DNA of 64,000 nucleotides from Acanthosepion esculentum (Eukaryota; Mollusca; Cephalopoda; Sepiida; Sepiidae). Position numbers and translations under genes: made by a program. Below, in pieces: positions 34,002 through 45,040 of this stretch (the first letter of the stretch is position 1; every line of letters begins with the position of its first letter). The stretch lies in the NCBI GenBank assembly GCA_964036315.1, contig OZ038509.1, forward strand, positions 30,582,968 through 30,646,967, in the 5' to 3' direction. The notes under the pieces were generated by a model, which saw only the letters and a list, made by a program, of their open reading frames with translations, was not told where the DNA came from and did not search any database.

Positions 34002-36994
34002 ATAGGTTATTTTGTTATTTTTCGATTGAAAATGTTAAAATCAAATTGAATTAGAGCAGATTTTGTTATTTTTCAATTGAAAATGTTAACATCAAATAGA
34101 AGATCAGCAGATTTTGTTATTTTTCAAATGAAAATGTAAAAATCAAATGGAATTATAGCAGATTTTGTTTTTTTTCAAATAGTAAATGTCAAAATGAAAT
34201 GGATTTATAGCAGATTTTGTTATTTTTCAAATGTAAATATTAAAATCAAATAGAATTGAAGCAGATTTTCATATTTTTCAATAGAAAATGTTAAAATCTA
34301 GTGGACTTATAGCAGATTTTGTTCTTTTTCAATTGAAAATCTTAAAATCAAATGGAAGAATAGCAGATTTTGTTATTTTTCAATTGAAAATGTTAAAATC
34401 AAATGGAATTATAGCAGATTGTTATTTTTCAGTAGAAATGTTAAAATCAAATGGAATTATAGCATATATTGTTATTTTTCAAGTGTAAATGTGAAAATCA
34501 AATGGAATTATAGCATATATTCTTATTTTTCAAGTGTAAATGTGAAAATCAAATGGAATTATACCAGATTTTGTTCTTTTTCAATTGAAAATCTTACAGT
34601 CAAATGGAAGTATAGCAGATTTTGTCATATTTCAAATGAAAATGTTAAAATCAAATGGAATTCTAGCAGATTGTTATTTTTCAATTGTAAATGTTTAACT
34701 CAATTGGAATTATAGCAGATTTTGTTATTTTTCAATTGTAAATGTTAAAATCAAATGGAAATATAGTAGATTTTGTTATTTTTCATTTGAAAATTGGAAA
34801 ATCAAATGGAATTGTAGCAGATTTTGTTATTTTTCAATTGAAAATGTTAAAATCAAATGGAATTATAGCAGATTGTTATTTTTCAGTAGAAATGTTAAAA
34901 TCAAATGGAATTATAGCATATATTGTTATTTTTCAAGTGTAAATGTGAAAATCAAATGGAATTATAGCATATATTCTTATTTTTCAAGTGTAAATGTGAA
35001 AATCAAATGGAATTATACCAGATTTTGTTCTTTTTCAATTGAAAATCTTACAGTCAAATGGAAGTATAGCAGATTTTGTCATATTTCAAATGAAAATGTT
35101 AAAATCAAATGGAATTCTAGCAGATTGTTATTTTTCAATTGTAAATGTTTAACTCAATTGGAATTATAGCAGATTTTGTTATTTTTCAATTGTAAATGTT
35201 AAAATCAAATGGAAATATAGTAGATTTTGTTATTTTTCATTTGAAAATTGGAAAATCAAATGGAATTGTAGCAGATTTTGTTATTTTTCAATTGAAAATC
35301 TTAAAATCAAATGGAATTATAGCAGATTTTGTTATTTTTCAATTTGAATGTTAAAATCAAATGGAATTATAGCAGATTGTTATTTTTCATTTGAAAATGT
35401 TAAGAGCAAATGGAATTATAGCAGATTTTGTAATTTTTCAAATGTAAATATTGAAATCAAATGGAATTATTGCAGATTTTCATATTTTTCAATTGAAAAT
35501 GTTAAAATCAAATGGAATTATAGCAGATTTTGTAATTTTTCAAATGTAAATATTGAAATCAAATGGAATTGTAGCTGATTTTGTCATTTTTCAATTGTAA
35601 ATGTTAAAATAAAATGGAATTATAGGAGATTTTGTCATTTTTCAATTGTAAATGTTAAAAAAAAATGGAATTATAGGAGATTTTGTCATTTTTCAATTGT
35701 AAATGTTAAAATAAAATGGAATTATAGCAGATTTTGTCATTTTTCAATTGTAAATGTTAAAATAAAATGGAATTATAGCAGATTTTGTCATTTTTCAATT
35801 GTAAATGTTAAAATCAAATGGAATTATAGCAGATTTTGTCATTTTTCAATTGTAAATGTTAAAATCAAATGGAATTATAGCAGATTTTCTTATTTTTCCA
35901 TTGAAAATGTTAAAATCAAATGGAATTATAGCAGATCTTGATATTTTTCATGTGAAAATGATAAAATCAAAGGAAAATTATAGCAGATTTTGTTATTTTT
36001 CAATTGAAAATGTTAAAATCAAATGGCATTATAGCAGATTATGTTTTTTTTCAATTGAAAATCTTAAAATCAAATGGAATTATAGCAGATCTTGATATTT
36101 TTCATGTGAAAATGTTAAAATCAAATGGAATTATAAGTGATTGTTATTTTTCATTTGAAAATGTTAAAATCAAATGGAATCATAGCAGATTTTGTTATTT
36201 CTCAATTGAAAATGTTAAAATCAAATGGAATCATAGCAGATTTTGTTATTTCTCAATTGAAAATGTTAAAATCAAATAGAATTATAGCAGCTTTTGTTAT
36301 TTTTCAAATGAATGTTTAAAAATCAAAAGGAATTGTAGCAGATATTGTTATTTTTCAAATGAAAAAGTTAAAATCAAATGGAATTATAGCAGATTTTGTT
36401 ACTCAATTGAAAATATAAAAATAAAATGGAATTATAGCAGATTTTGTCATTTTTCAATAGAAAATGTTAAAATCATATGGATTTATGCTGATTTTGTTAT
36501 TCTTCAATTGAAAATATTAAAATCAAATGGAATTATAGCAGATTTTGTTATTATTCAATTTAAAAATTTAAAATCAATCGGAATTACAGCAGATTTTGTT
36601 ATTTTTCAGTTGAAAGTGTTAAAATCATATGGAATTAATGTTTATTTTGTTATTCTTCAATTGTAAATATTAAAATCACGTGGAATTATAGCAGATTTTG
36701 TTATGTTTCAATTGAAAATGTTAAATCAAATGGAATTTTAGCAGATTTTGTTAATTTTCAATTGAAAGATTTAAAATATATTGGAATTATAGATGATTTT
36801 GATATTTTTCAATTGAAAATATAAAAATCAAATGGAATTATAATAGATTTTGTAATTTTCAATTGAAAATGTTAAAAGCAAATGGAATTATATCAGATTT
36901 TGTTATTTTTCAATTCAAAATCTTACAATCAAATGATATTATAGCAGATTTTGTTATTTTCAATTGAAAATGTTAAAATCTAATGGAATTATAG
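34002..36994. repeat. Satellite B between the two LTR blocks
   Basis: About 58 units of the 51-bp repeat. Subtypes cluster locally, such as TTCAATTGTAAATG units at 35580-35880. Several units have a short GATTGTTATTT form that lacks four or five bases and shifts the frame. Confidence 0.95.
34390..35290. repeat. Tandem duplication of a 454-bp block within satellite B
   Basis: The segment around 34419-34715 recurs at 34873-35169 with an offset of 454 bp and no visible difference. It includes the unusual ATAGCATATATTGTTATT and TTTCAAGTGTAAATG units. Confidence 0.85.
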
Positions 36995-38770
36995 TGTAAC
37001 ACTATTTAGGAACAGCAGGTTAATTAATAAATTGATTAACCACAGAAGTTAATTACGGGGATACTTAAACCGATAGATATAACGAAAGACATACTGAGCG
37101 ATTACTTACACCGATAGATATAACGAAAGACATACTGAGCGATATTCTTTTTGTTTTGTTATTTTCCCAAACAGAGTATCGGTGAAAAAAAAAAAGAAAA
37201 GATTTTTTGTTTTGTTATTTTCAAGTGCGAATTCAAGATAACCACTTTACTTTCTCGCTGAAGTTTGATGCTGAGATATGCCAAATTCTCTTCGAGGACA
37301 AAGGAAGGAAAAAGAGAAAGAAACAGAGGGACAAGACTTAACAACTTAGATGATAAAAGAAAAAAAGACCACCCACGAAAATTCTGATGGTCATTGTCGT
37401 GAAAATTAGTTGAGGGATGCCAGAGCTTCTGGGCAGATAGGACATTGGCTGTGTCAGGATGACGAACTTGTGTTATCAGTAGTTGATGGGTCGTCTGCCG
37501 ACCGCACACAGGACATCTGCATTTTGTTTAAGTTCGTTTGTGATAACGAAGGCTATGTTAGGGTATTTTAATTAACCCAATTTCGCCAAAAAAGAATCGT
37601 CCACTTAATGTTGACGGATAAACCTGGTTGAAAAAAAACATATCCCGTGAAGTTGGATAAAAATTGAGATTATCAGTTGACGCCTATTGGCCGAATAGCC
37701 AGGCGGAGATGATCATGTGACGCAGAGAGGAGGCCGCCACCGCCCATTGAGAGGATAGGTATGAGATGTTACTGCGAGGAAGTGGGAAAACCGTTGACGC
37801 CCTCTAAAGTATGGTGAGATACCCATATGAGAGCAGAAGAGGGTGGGAGTGGAATAAGATTTCCAAATATGGAAAATGATAATTATTTTTGGCCGAAAAC
37901 AAAGAAAATCCTTATTGGGGATTTGAAATCAACGTGGTGGCCACACCACGTCCGACCCCACGCCAGGTTTTGATCGGCGTCCATATAAGCAAACATCTAC
38001 GGGTGTTTCAGTGAGTTCGTCGAGTCGAGTCGAGTAGAGTCGGGTCGAGTCCAGACAGTGAGTCAGAAGTCGAGACAGAGAGACGCGCCTCGCACAGGTG
38101 ACCGCACGATTCCATGCCTTCCGACTTAGACTTCTAACCAAGAACAGATTTGTTGAAGACCGACTTTAGATTTCCCACCAAAACAAGTTTCCGATTTAGA
38201 CTTCTAACCAAGAACAAATTATAGAAGTCTGACTTATATTCTCCATACAGATATCCAGAACTAGTTAAGGAACTGTTACAATCCACATTTTTTTTCTTCG
38301 GGCGGGGAGAGGAAGAGAGAGACGCACTCCTGTAACTCAACAAACCGACATAAAATTAATCACTATTCCTAACCAGTCGCTCGCCTTGAAGTTGTTGTTT
38401 GTGCTTTTGTTTTTTTTTTTGTCTACATTTATTGTGCAGTATCACCTTGACCCGGATTCGGCTGGCACTACGGCCCGACGTTTGATTGATCTCGTCAACC
38501 TAAGATCAAATCACAACGTGGGTAGGTTGAATCGAGATCAAAGCAGTTGCTTCGGTGACCAGGCGTTGGAAGCGAGCCGAGTACGACAAGTTGGTGCTAG
38601 AACCCAACAAGACTTCAACCGATGTCCCAGGGTTAGCCCGTCGCAAAGGACCGACGTTACATTTTGGCGTCGTGACTGAAAAAGAAGTCGGGTGTCACAA
38701 GTGCGCCGCGACCAGTACGGGTGTCACAAACGGTGCCCTGACCTGGACAGAGGAAGGGTTGGGTGTCACA
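36995..38770 (+). mobile_element. LTR plus primer-site block 2 inserted in satellite B
   Basis: Same structure as block 1. It starts TGTAACACTATTTAGG at 36995, and the putative LTR ends GTTACA at 38661 (1667 bp). TTTTGGCGTCGTGACTG follows as a primer-site candidate, and the terminal GGGTGTCACA ends at 38770. ATAG flanks both ends (36991-36994 and 38771-38774). Differences from block 1 include a tandem duplication of about 47 bp near 37064-37145, a missing segment after the GACCGCA word near 37505, a GAGTC-rich microsatellite near 38018-38055 and fewer 70-bp repeats. No coding capacity. Confidence 0.75.
37983..37990 (+). promoter_or_regulatory. TATA box of LTR block 2
   Basis: ATATAAGC lies in the context GGCGTCCATATAAGCAAAC and is shared with the other LTR copies. 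Confidence 0.55.
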
Positions 38771-38956
38771 ATAGCAGATTTTGTTATTTTTCATTTGAAA
38801 ATGTTCAAATCAAATGGAATTGTAGCAGATTTTGTTATTTTACAATTGAAAAGGTTAAAATCAAATGGAATTGTAGCAGATTTTGTTATTTTTCAATTGA
38901 ACATGTTGAAATCAAATGGAATTATAGCAGATTTGTTTATTTTTCAATTGAAAATG
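38771..38956. repeat. Satellite B, short piece between two elements
   Basis: Fewer than four 51-bp units, ending ...TTTTCAATTGAAAATG where the gypsy element begins. Confidence 0.95.
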
Positions 38957-39225
38957 TGTTGAAACTTGACTAATGCATGGAATAATAATGTAAACACAAA
39001 ATGTAGTTAGAATAAAATGTATTGAAACAAAAAAGTGTACACAATATTTACATATAGTCTTTTGTATATTTCTGGGAAGACCGTTCCTGGAGAATGTGTT
39101 GACTAAGTCGCAATCGGGCAGATTCTCTAGTTGGATCTCTTGATTTCCCTCCATGTCTTCCGGTACCAACCATATTTATATCGTCGGTACTCCGCTATGC
39201 AAATTAGGTGGATTCTACCACAACA
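38957..39225 (-). repeat. 3' LTR of the gypsy element
   Basis: 269 bp, TGTTGAAACTTGAC...CTACCACAACA on the plus strand. By eye it differs from the other LTR at 7 positions with no indel, about 97 percent identity. A TATA box (TATAAATA on the minus strand) lies at 39173-39180. Confidence 0.92.
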
Positions 39226-39236
39226 CCCCCCTCCCA
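39226..39236 (-). promoter_or_regulatory. Polypurine tract
   Basis: On the minus strand GGGAGGGGGG directly precedes the 3' LTR. This is the usual place and composition of the primer for plus-strand DNA synthesis. Confidence 0.8.
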
Positions 39237-39351
39237 AGCCTTGGAATCCTTTTGGATTTCAAACTGGTTTCTTATATGGGATGATGATTATGGTTATTTC
39301 TGTGTAGATCCCCTTTGCATACTTCATATGTATATGTCAATCTGCTTAATT

Positions 39352-40977
39352 TTAATATCTTTTTCGTCTTGGATTCACGTCTAATGGATCCGTGAACTTT
39401 CGTTTCCTACCGGCTCTCCTTGGTTCAGGAGCACTCTGCGGATGTTCTACTTGAAAAATATCATACATTACATCAATGGGATCTTCCTCCTCATCCGGTA
39501 TACTATCTTCATGATCTAGAACGTAACATTTTTTGAGTTGGTTCTGGTGCCTTTTATGAGTATTCTTCGGCCCTTTAATTATGTAAATCAGGTCACCGAT
39601 TCTCTTGTCCACTATGCCTCGCTCCCAGAACTCAACGTTGTTTCTATAGCACTTGAAAAACACCTTCTCTCCGGGGGTGTATCTTTTTCTAGCTGTATAC
39701 ATAGTGTTCTTTATTCTATTTCTTCCTGGCAAAAGCTTGTCAAACACTGACTTAATTTTCCTAGCGAACATTAGTTCAGCTGGTGCCATGTTTGATTGTG
39801 TTCTCTGGTTTGGCGTGATTCTGTATACTTGTAGGAATTGCTGAAGCGCCTTATCCGTTGGAACTCCTGAGGCTTTCTTCAGAGCGCGCTTTAACGTATC
39901 GACAAATCTTTCTGCGAGTCCATTGGATCTCGGATGATACGGCGGCGTAGTTATGTGGTTAATTTGATATAACTCACAAAATTCCTTAAACTCGTCAGAA
40001 GTGAATTGTGTACCATTGTCACTCACAATACACTCTGGCACACCGAACCGTGCAAATAGTTCATGCAAAAAAGTTGTTGTTGTATTGGACGTAGGCTTTT
40101 TGCAGCGTAGTACTTCCGGCCATTTTGTAAAGCTATCTACCACTATTAAGTAGTAATAATCTTCTACTGGACCAGCGAAATCAATGTGTAATCTTGTCCA
40201 CGGATGATCTGTCTTGGGCCATGGTTTGTGTACTATAGGTGGTGCCTTAGCTGCTAACGCACACCCTTTGCATCGATGAACCATTTTTTCGATATCCACA
40301 TCCATTCTTTTCCAATATACAAAGCTTCGCATTAAGCTTTTTGTTCTATTAATCCCCGGGTGACCCATATGAAAGTCCCGTAGGATTCTTTTCTGCAACT
40401 TTTTTGGTACTACTACTCTCTCACCATATAATAAAATTCCGTCACAAATTGAATAAATCTCCTGAACTTTTTGGTCATTTGCTACCATTTTACTTTTTAT
40501 TTCTAAAATGAAATCATCGCTTTCAGATTCTTTTTTGATTTCCTTTGATGTAACCGGTAGCTCTCTTACAATGTTGTTTACCATGCTTTTCACCTCATAA
40601 TCTGCTCTGATAATTGCAATAATTGATTCTTCGAATCCTTCTTCTTGACTCGGTACGAGTCTTGATAAAGTATCCGCATGAATTATATTTTTGGATGATA
40701 GGTGCTTTATGTGAAAATCATAATTGAGAAGAATGGTTCCCCATCTTAACAGTCGATTTGCCGTGTAAACGGGTAACCCTTTCTTTGACCCAAAAATAGT
40801 GATCAGAGGTTTATGATCCGTTTCTAACATGAAATGTCTGCCGTAGATGTATCTATGAAATTTTGTTATGGCAAAAATGATACTCAGCGTCTCTTTTTCT
40901 ATCTGTGAATAACTTCGCTCTCCTGGGAGTAATGCCCTCGAAGCATGCGCAATCGGTTTTCTAGAACCATCTGGCAT
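39352..40977 (-). pseudogene. Pol C-terminal part: RNase H and integrase of the gypsy element
   Basis: 541 codons counted from an internal Met. Residues 1-65 are the second half of RNase H (HASRALLPGERSYSQIEKE; LETDHKPLITIFG). The integrase zinc-binding motif is H203-x2-H206...C236-x2-C239. The catalytic core has D266 (HIDFAGP), D320 (VSDNGTQF) and E356 (SNGLAERF), a D-x35-E spacing. The C-terminal part (residues 440-541) includes a KVFFKCYRNN segment and a basic tail, with no chromodomain seen. The core residues are intact. The frame joins the upstream RT segment only across a small break near 40980-41005, so this copy cannot make a continuous Pol. It cuts and joins element DNA into host DNA in active relatives. 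Confidence 0.9.
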
Positions 40978-41003
40978 TATGTGTTGAATACACGCTCCTA
41001 CTC

Positions 41004-41663
41004 CTATGAACTAGCATCACTTGCCACTACAATATCAAGTTTAGGATTGTAATGGGTTAAAAAGAGGTCGGACGTAAGCATTTTCTTTATTTCATCAAAG
41101 GCTTTTTGACATTCTACCGTCCATTCCCATGCCTTGTCTTTTTTCAGTAGTTCATTCAACGGAGCTCTTAGATTGTACATTCCTTTAATGGACGCTTGAT
41201 AATAGTTTGCGAGCCCCAGAAAACTCTGTAGTGTCGCCACGTTAGTGGGCGTCGGCATGTCTCTAATCGCAATGGACCTTTCCGGATCTGGAAATCTGCC
41301 ATTTTTGTTGATTATGTGACCTAAATATTTAATTTCCTCCAAACCAAATTCGCACTTTGATTCTTTGACTTTAAATCCAAAATCCTGCATCTTTTTAAAT
41401 ACTTGATTGAGGTGCTCTCGATGTTCGTCAACGTTTGCACTCCTTACTATGATGTCATCTAAGTAGGCACACGCAAAGTTTAAATCATTCAACATGACGT
41501 CCATAGCTTGTTGAAAAATGGCTGGTGCCACTTTAATACCAAAAGGAAGCCTGTTGTACTTGAATAAACCTCTATGTGTGTTTATCCCTAGTAATTTCGA
41601 ACATTCTTCTTCGACGGGAATTTGGAGATAGGCATCTGATAAGTCGATTTTTGAAAATATCAC
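41004..41663 (-). pseudogene. Reverse transcriptase palm, thumb and start of RNase H
   Basis: The frame holds FSKIDLSDAYLQIPV (motif A), RLPFGIKVAPAIFQ (motif B) and ACAYLDDIIV (YLDD catalytic motif, residues 67-70). KYLGHIINKNGR and FLGLANYYQ mark the thumb and connection, and YNPKLDIVVASDASS begins RNase H. It is the direct continuation of the RT N-terminus encoded at the end of the 43504-41672 frame. A frameshift of small size near 41720 separates the two. A second break at its end separates it from the remaining RNase H. Catalytic residues look intact. Confidence 0.9.
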
Positions 41664-41671
41664 TCCGCCAT

Positions 41672-43504
41672 CTAGCTTGTTAAAAATCTCCTCCGGACTC
41701 GGTAACGGGTAATGTAGTCCTTAATTACCGAGTTCAACCCTGTCGAAAAATCAACGCAGACTCTGATTTGGTTTGATTTCTTTTTTATGCACACAATCGG
41801 CGCAGCCCATGAATTAGATTCTACTTTTGAAATAATTCCCATTTTTTCCAACCTATCAAGTTCTTCGTTAACTTTCTCTACACTTGCGAAAGGCACGTTA
41901 CGTTTCTTTTTAAAAATAGGCATAGTATTTTCCTTTAATTCAAATTTAGCTTCAAACTTGTTACATCTTCCAAGACCAGGTGTGAAGGTTTCCGGAAACT
42001 TTTTCTTTAATTCCTCTTTAATGTCCTGTCTTGTTTGCGTATTACTTTCTACTTTTCTGCAGAAAGAGTTTAACGGTTTATCCCACAATTCGAATGTTTC
42101 AATATAATCTGTACCCAACAAGTTTTCTCCATTTTTCAGAATGAAAACTTTTATTTTTTTAACGATCCCGTTCAATTTCATGGGAAGTACAACGTCGCCT
42201 TCGAAGTTAATTTGCTTTCCAGTTACCGTTCGAGCGAGTTTCGTTGACTTCATTATTGTAGGTCTTTTTAAGATTTTCCATGTTTTATCGTTCATTATTG
42301 TTAAATCTGACCCCGAATCGAATTGAAATTTGATATTCTTTTTTAATATTTCAGTCGTCACATATTTCCTCAAATCTCTATCTGATTTGATATTCGAATT
42401 TGTTTGTCTAATTCGGCTATTGAATTTTTTCGTTTTACAACACGATCCTTTGTGACCATTCTTTTGGCACACGAAACATTTCTTATTTCTATATGGGCAA
42501 TTTATCTCCCAGTGTCTTTCGTTACAACGTCTGCAATTATATGGTGGGACCTTTTTATTTTCTTGTCTATTTTTAAAATACGCCGAATTTTTTCTCCAAT
42601 TTTTCTCTGATGGGTAATTTGACTGTTTTTTTATTTTTTTAATATAAGCAATGCCAGCTTCTTCGATTTTTTGCGACTCTTTCTTTAAACTTACGGCCCG
42701 TTGACACTCCTCTGCTAACTTTTGCAGGGTAAGGTTTTGTTCAGATTCGAGTTTAGACAAAACTCTACGTCTTATTTCGGCACTCTTACTGGATACCAGT
42801 CCTTGAGCAAAAATTAAGCACTTGAATTCTTCAACCGTAATCTCTGCCAATCTGAAATTGTCACAATGTCTATTCACTATAGATGCATATGTTAAGTAAT
42901 CCTGATCGTCGGATTTAGAGACATTCATGCATAACCATCGCTTATGCCAAAGCGACATATTTGCTCCAAACAGCTCTTTTAGCAATTTCACTGTTTCCGA
43001 GAATTCCAATTCAGTTGTTTTTCTCGGTAGAATAAAATCTACAAATTTGCTATGTTCTGCTGTACCTAGCTTTCTTAGTAATAGACTGACTTTTCTTGAA
43101 TTCGACCAGTTTTCACAGTCTGTGTAGAAAATATCTTCATATCGTTTAAAGTACGCTTCAAACGTTTTCTCTTCGTCTGGAACATAGTTGAAAGATTCCA
43201 GCGAATTAATTATGGTGTTATTAGAATATGAAGAATTTCCTTCATTTGCCTGATAGTTGTTTAATTTCTCCAGTGTTAACTTTTGAATTTCTAAAAGTCT
43301 TTCATCTTGCTTTTCTTGATATTTTTGTTGTCTTTCATCTTGTTTATCTTGATATTTTTGCAGCGCTATCTGTTGTTCTTGTTGTCTTTCATCTTGTTTC
43401 TCTTGATATTTTTGCTGTGCTATCTGTTGTTCCCTTATTAATAAGGCAAACTGTTCCTGCTGGGATTTGAATAATTCAGATATGATTCTGGATAGTTCAT
43501 CCAT
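41672..43504 (-). pseudogene. Gag, protease and N-terminal RT of the gypsy element
   Basis: 610 codons from ATG at 43504, the only early Met of the frame, 746 bp inside the 5' LTR. Residues 10-80 are a glutamine-rich coiled coil with three direct repeats of YQ(E/D)KQDERQQ. Residues 100-240 resemble the DUF7083-type Gag of K02A2.6-like elements (FNYVPDEEKTFEAYFKRYED). Two zinc knuckles follow: C324-x2-C327-x3-H331-x4-C336 (one residue short of classical) and C343-x2-C346-x4-H351-x4-C356. The protease motif DSGSD is at 396-400. The RT N-terminus runs from about 510 to 595, after which a frameshift gives a foreign tail. Gag and Pol appear to share one frame, with no stop between them. Confidence 0.9.
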
Positions 43505-44250
43505 TTTTTAGCTGATAGTGTTCATGCAACAAGGAATATACTTTTAATTTGTGTATCCACGAATATCATATAAGCTGACCAAAAAAATCGAAACAACGTA
43601 CGACTTTTTAATTTTATGTCTTGCTTTTACATTCCCGCCCGTGATAATCAACTTTGGTGGGGTTTTTTTTTGGGGGGGGGGGGTTGTTTTGTTTTTTGTG
43701 AACAGAAACCGTCGGAATTTTTTTTTCGTTTTCGACTTCTGTTCGCGTATTTTAATGACAACTTCTGATTTTATTATCAGAGGTAATTTGTCACTATATT
43801 GTTGAACAAACAAAAAAAATAATTTTTTAAAGTTCGTTACCTTTCAAAGTCGACACAGTGTATTTGTGCTCCTTTTACTTCCATGCATGTTTTTGTAGTC
43901 GGCCAGTTTTTTTGTTTTTTTTAACGGGTGTCCCGTTGTAGATAATTTTTTCAATTTAAAATTACCGTTATTCGTTTACGACACATTCAAATTTTTCCTG
44001 AGTGAACGTTCCTTTATGCTTAGTCGTCCTTTAACGAGTTCTACATATCCAGAAGTTCAGAATCCTTTGTCGTTACGTTAACGTTGGACTTTGAATTAAT
44101 AATTTTTTTTTTTCAGCCTGGGTTCTTCAATGACTTATCCCAATTGTTGAAACTCTCAATTATTAATTCTTTTTTTTTGTTCGTATGGTTTGTTCTACTT
44201 CGTCGCCATTGTTGAAACTTGGCGCATGGTTCGTTCTACTTAGTCGCCAT
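43505..44250 (-). promoter_or_regulatory. 5' leader and primer-binding region of the gypsy element, with repeated LTR-end units
   Basis: Directly after the 5' LTR, the minus strand reads ATGGCGACTAAGTAGAACG, a primer-site candidate. On the plus strand a 34-base unit (GGTTYGTTCTACTTMGTCGC plus CATTGTTGAAACTT) is present at 44187-44220 and again at 44228-44261, a 41-bp period. The second copy overlaps the LTR end. A more diverged third copy is at about 44120-44154. The LTR tip plus primer site is therefore repeated. A 13-base G run (plus strand) lies near 43672-43684. Confidence 0.75.
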
Positions 44251-44519
44251 TGTTGAAACTTGACTAATGCATGGAATAATAATGCAAACACAAAATGTAG
44301 TTAGAATAAAATGTATTGAAACAAGAAAGTGTACACAATATTTACATATAGTCTTTTGTATAATTCTGGGAAGACCGTTCCTGGAGAATGTGTTGACTAA
44401 GTCGCAGTCGGGCAGAGTCTCTAGTTGGATCTTTTGATTTCCCTCCATGTCTTCCGGTACCAACCATATTTATATCGTCGGTACTCCGCTATGCAAATTA
44501 GGTGGATCCTACCACAACA
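44251..44519 (-). repeat. 5' LTR of the gypsy element
   Basis: 269 bp, the same length as the 3' LTR, with about 7 substitutions between them by eye. The minus-strand TATA box (TATAAATA) is at 44467-44474. The inverted tips are TGTTG and CAACA. Confidence 0.92.
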
Positions 44520-44745
44520 AAATGTTAAAATCAAATGGAATTATAGCAGATTTTGTAATTTTTCAAATGTAAATATTAAAATCAAATGGAATTATAGCAG
44601 ATTTTCATATTTTTCAATTGAAAATGTTAAAATCAAATGGAATTATAGCAGATTTTGTTATTTTTCATATGAAAACATTCAAATCAATTGGAATTGTACC
44701 AGATTTTGTTATTTTTCAATTGAAAATGTTAAAATCTAGTGAAAA
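44520..44745. repeat. Satellite B between the gypsy element and the solo LTR
   Basis: About four and a half 51-bp units. It begins with the AAATG target duplication and ends at GAAAA, where the solo LTR starts. Confidence 0.95.
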
Positions 44746-45040
44746 TGTTGAGTCTTGACTCAATGTTGAATCTCGCCTATTGCATGGAATAATAATGCAA
44801 CACAAAATGTACTTAGAACAAGAATGTATTATAACAAGAAAGTGTACACAATAAGTACATATAGTATTTCTGTATATTTCTGGGAAGACGTTCCTGGAGA
44901 ATGTGTTGACTAGTCGCAGTCGATCAGAGTCTCTAGTTGGATCTCGTGATTCTCACTTCCTTCTCTCTCGTCTTCCGGTATCAACCATTATTTATATAGT
45001 TGGTAGTCACCTATGCAGATTAGGTGGATCCTACACAACA
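44746..45040 (-). mobile_element. Solo LTR of a related gypsy subfamily
   Basis: 295 bp, TGTTGAGTCTTGACT...CCTACACAACA on the plus strand, matching the 269-bp LTRs along its length with many substitutions and small indels. GAAAA is duplicated at 44741-44745 and 45041-45045, a perfect 5-bp target duplication. Near its left tip the terminal sequence is duplicated (TGTTGAGTCTTGACTCAA then TGTTGAATCTCGCCTA), which accounts for much of the extra length. Internal sequence was presumably lost by LTR-LTR recombination. Confidence 0.9.

Larger units (their letters stand above)
38957..44519 (-). mobile_element. Nearly complete Ty3/gypsy LTR retrotransposon (5563 bp) in satellite B
   Basis: Two 269-bp LTRs in the same orientation bound a gag-pol region on the minus strand. 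AAATG is duplicated on both sides (38952-38956 and 44520-44524), a perfect 5-bp target duplication in a satellite monomer. In element orientation, the LTR begins TGTTGTGG and ends TTTCAACA. A primer-site candidate (ATGGCGACTAAGTAGAACG) follows the 5' LTR, and a G-rich polypurine tract precedes the 3' LTR. The domain order is Gag, protease, RT, RNase H, integrase. This order, together with a Gag that looks like the DUF7083-containing K02A2.6-like proteins, suggests a Mag-like clade. Two frame breaks make this copy inactive alone. Confidence 0.92.

Noticed and set aside
33668..34054. Frame starting MKLLFVLFFFLSTFIVQ, resembling a signal peptide (also at 38386)
   Set aside because: The first codon is TTG, the frame lies in an LTR block, differs by frameshifts between the two copies and runs into satellite sequence.
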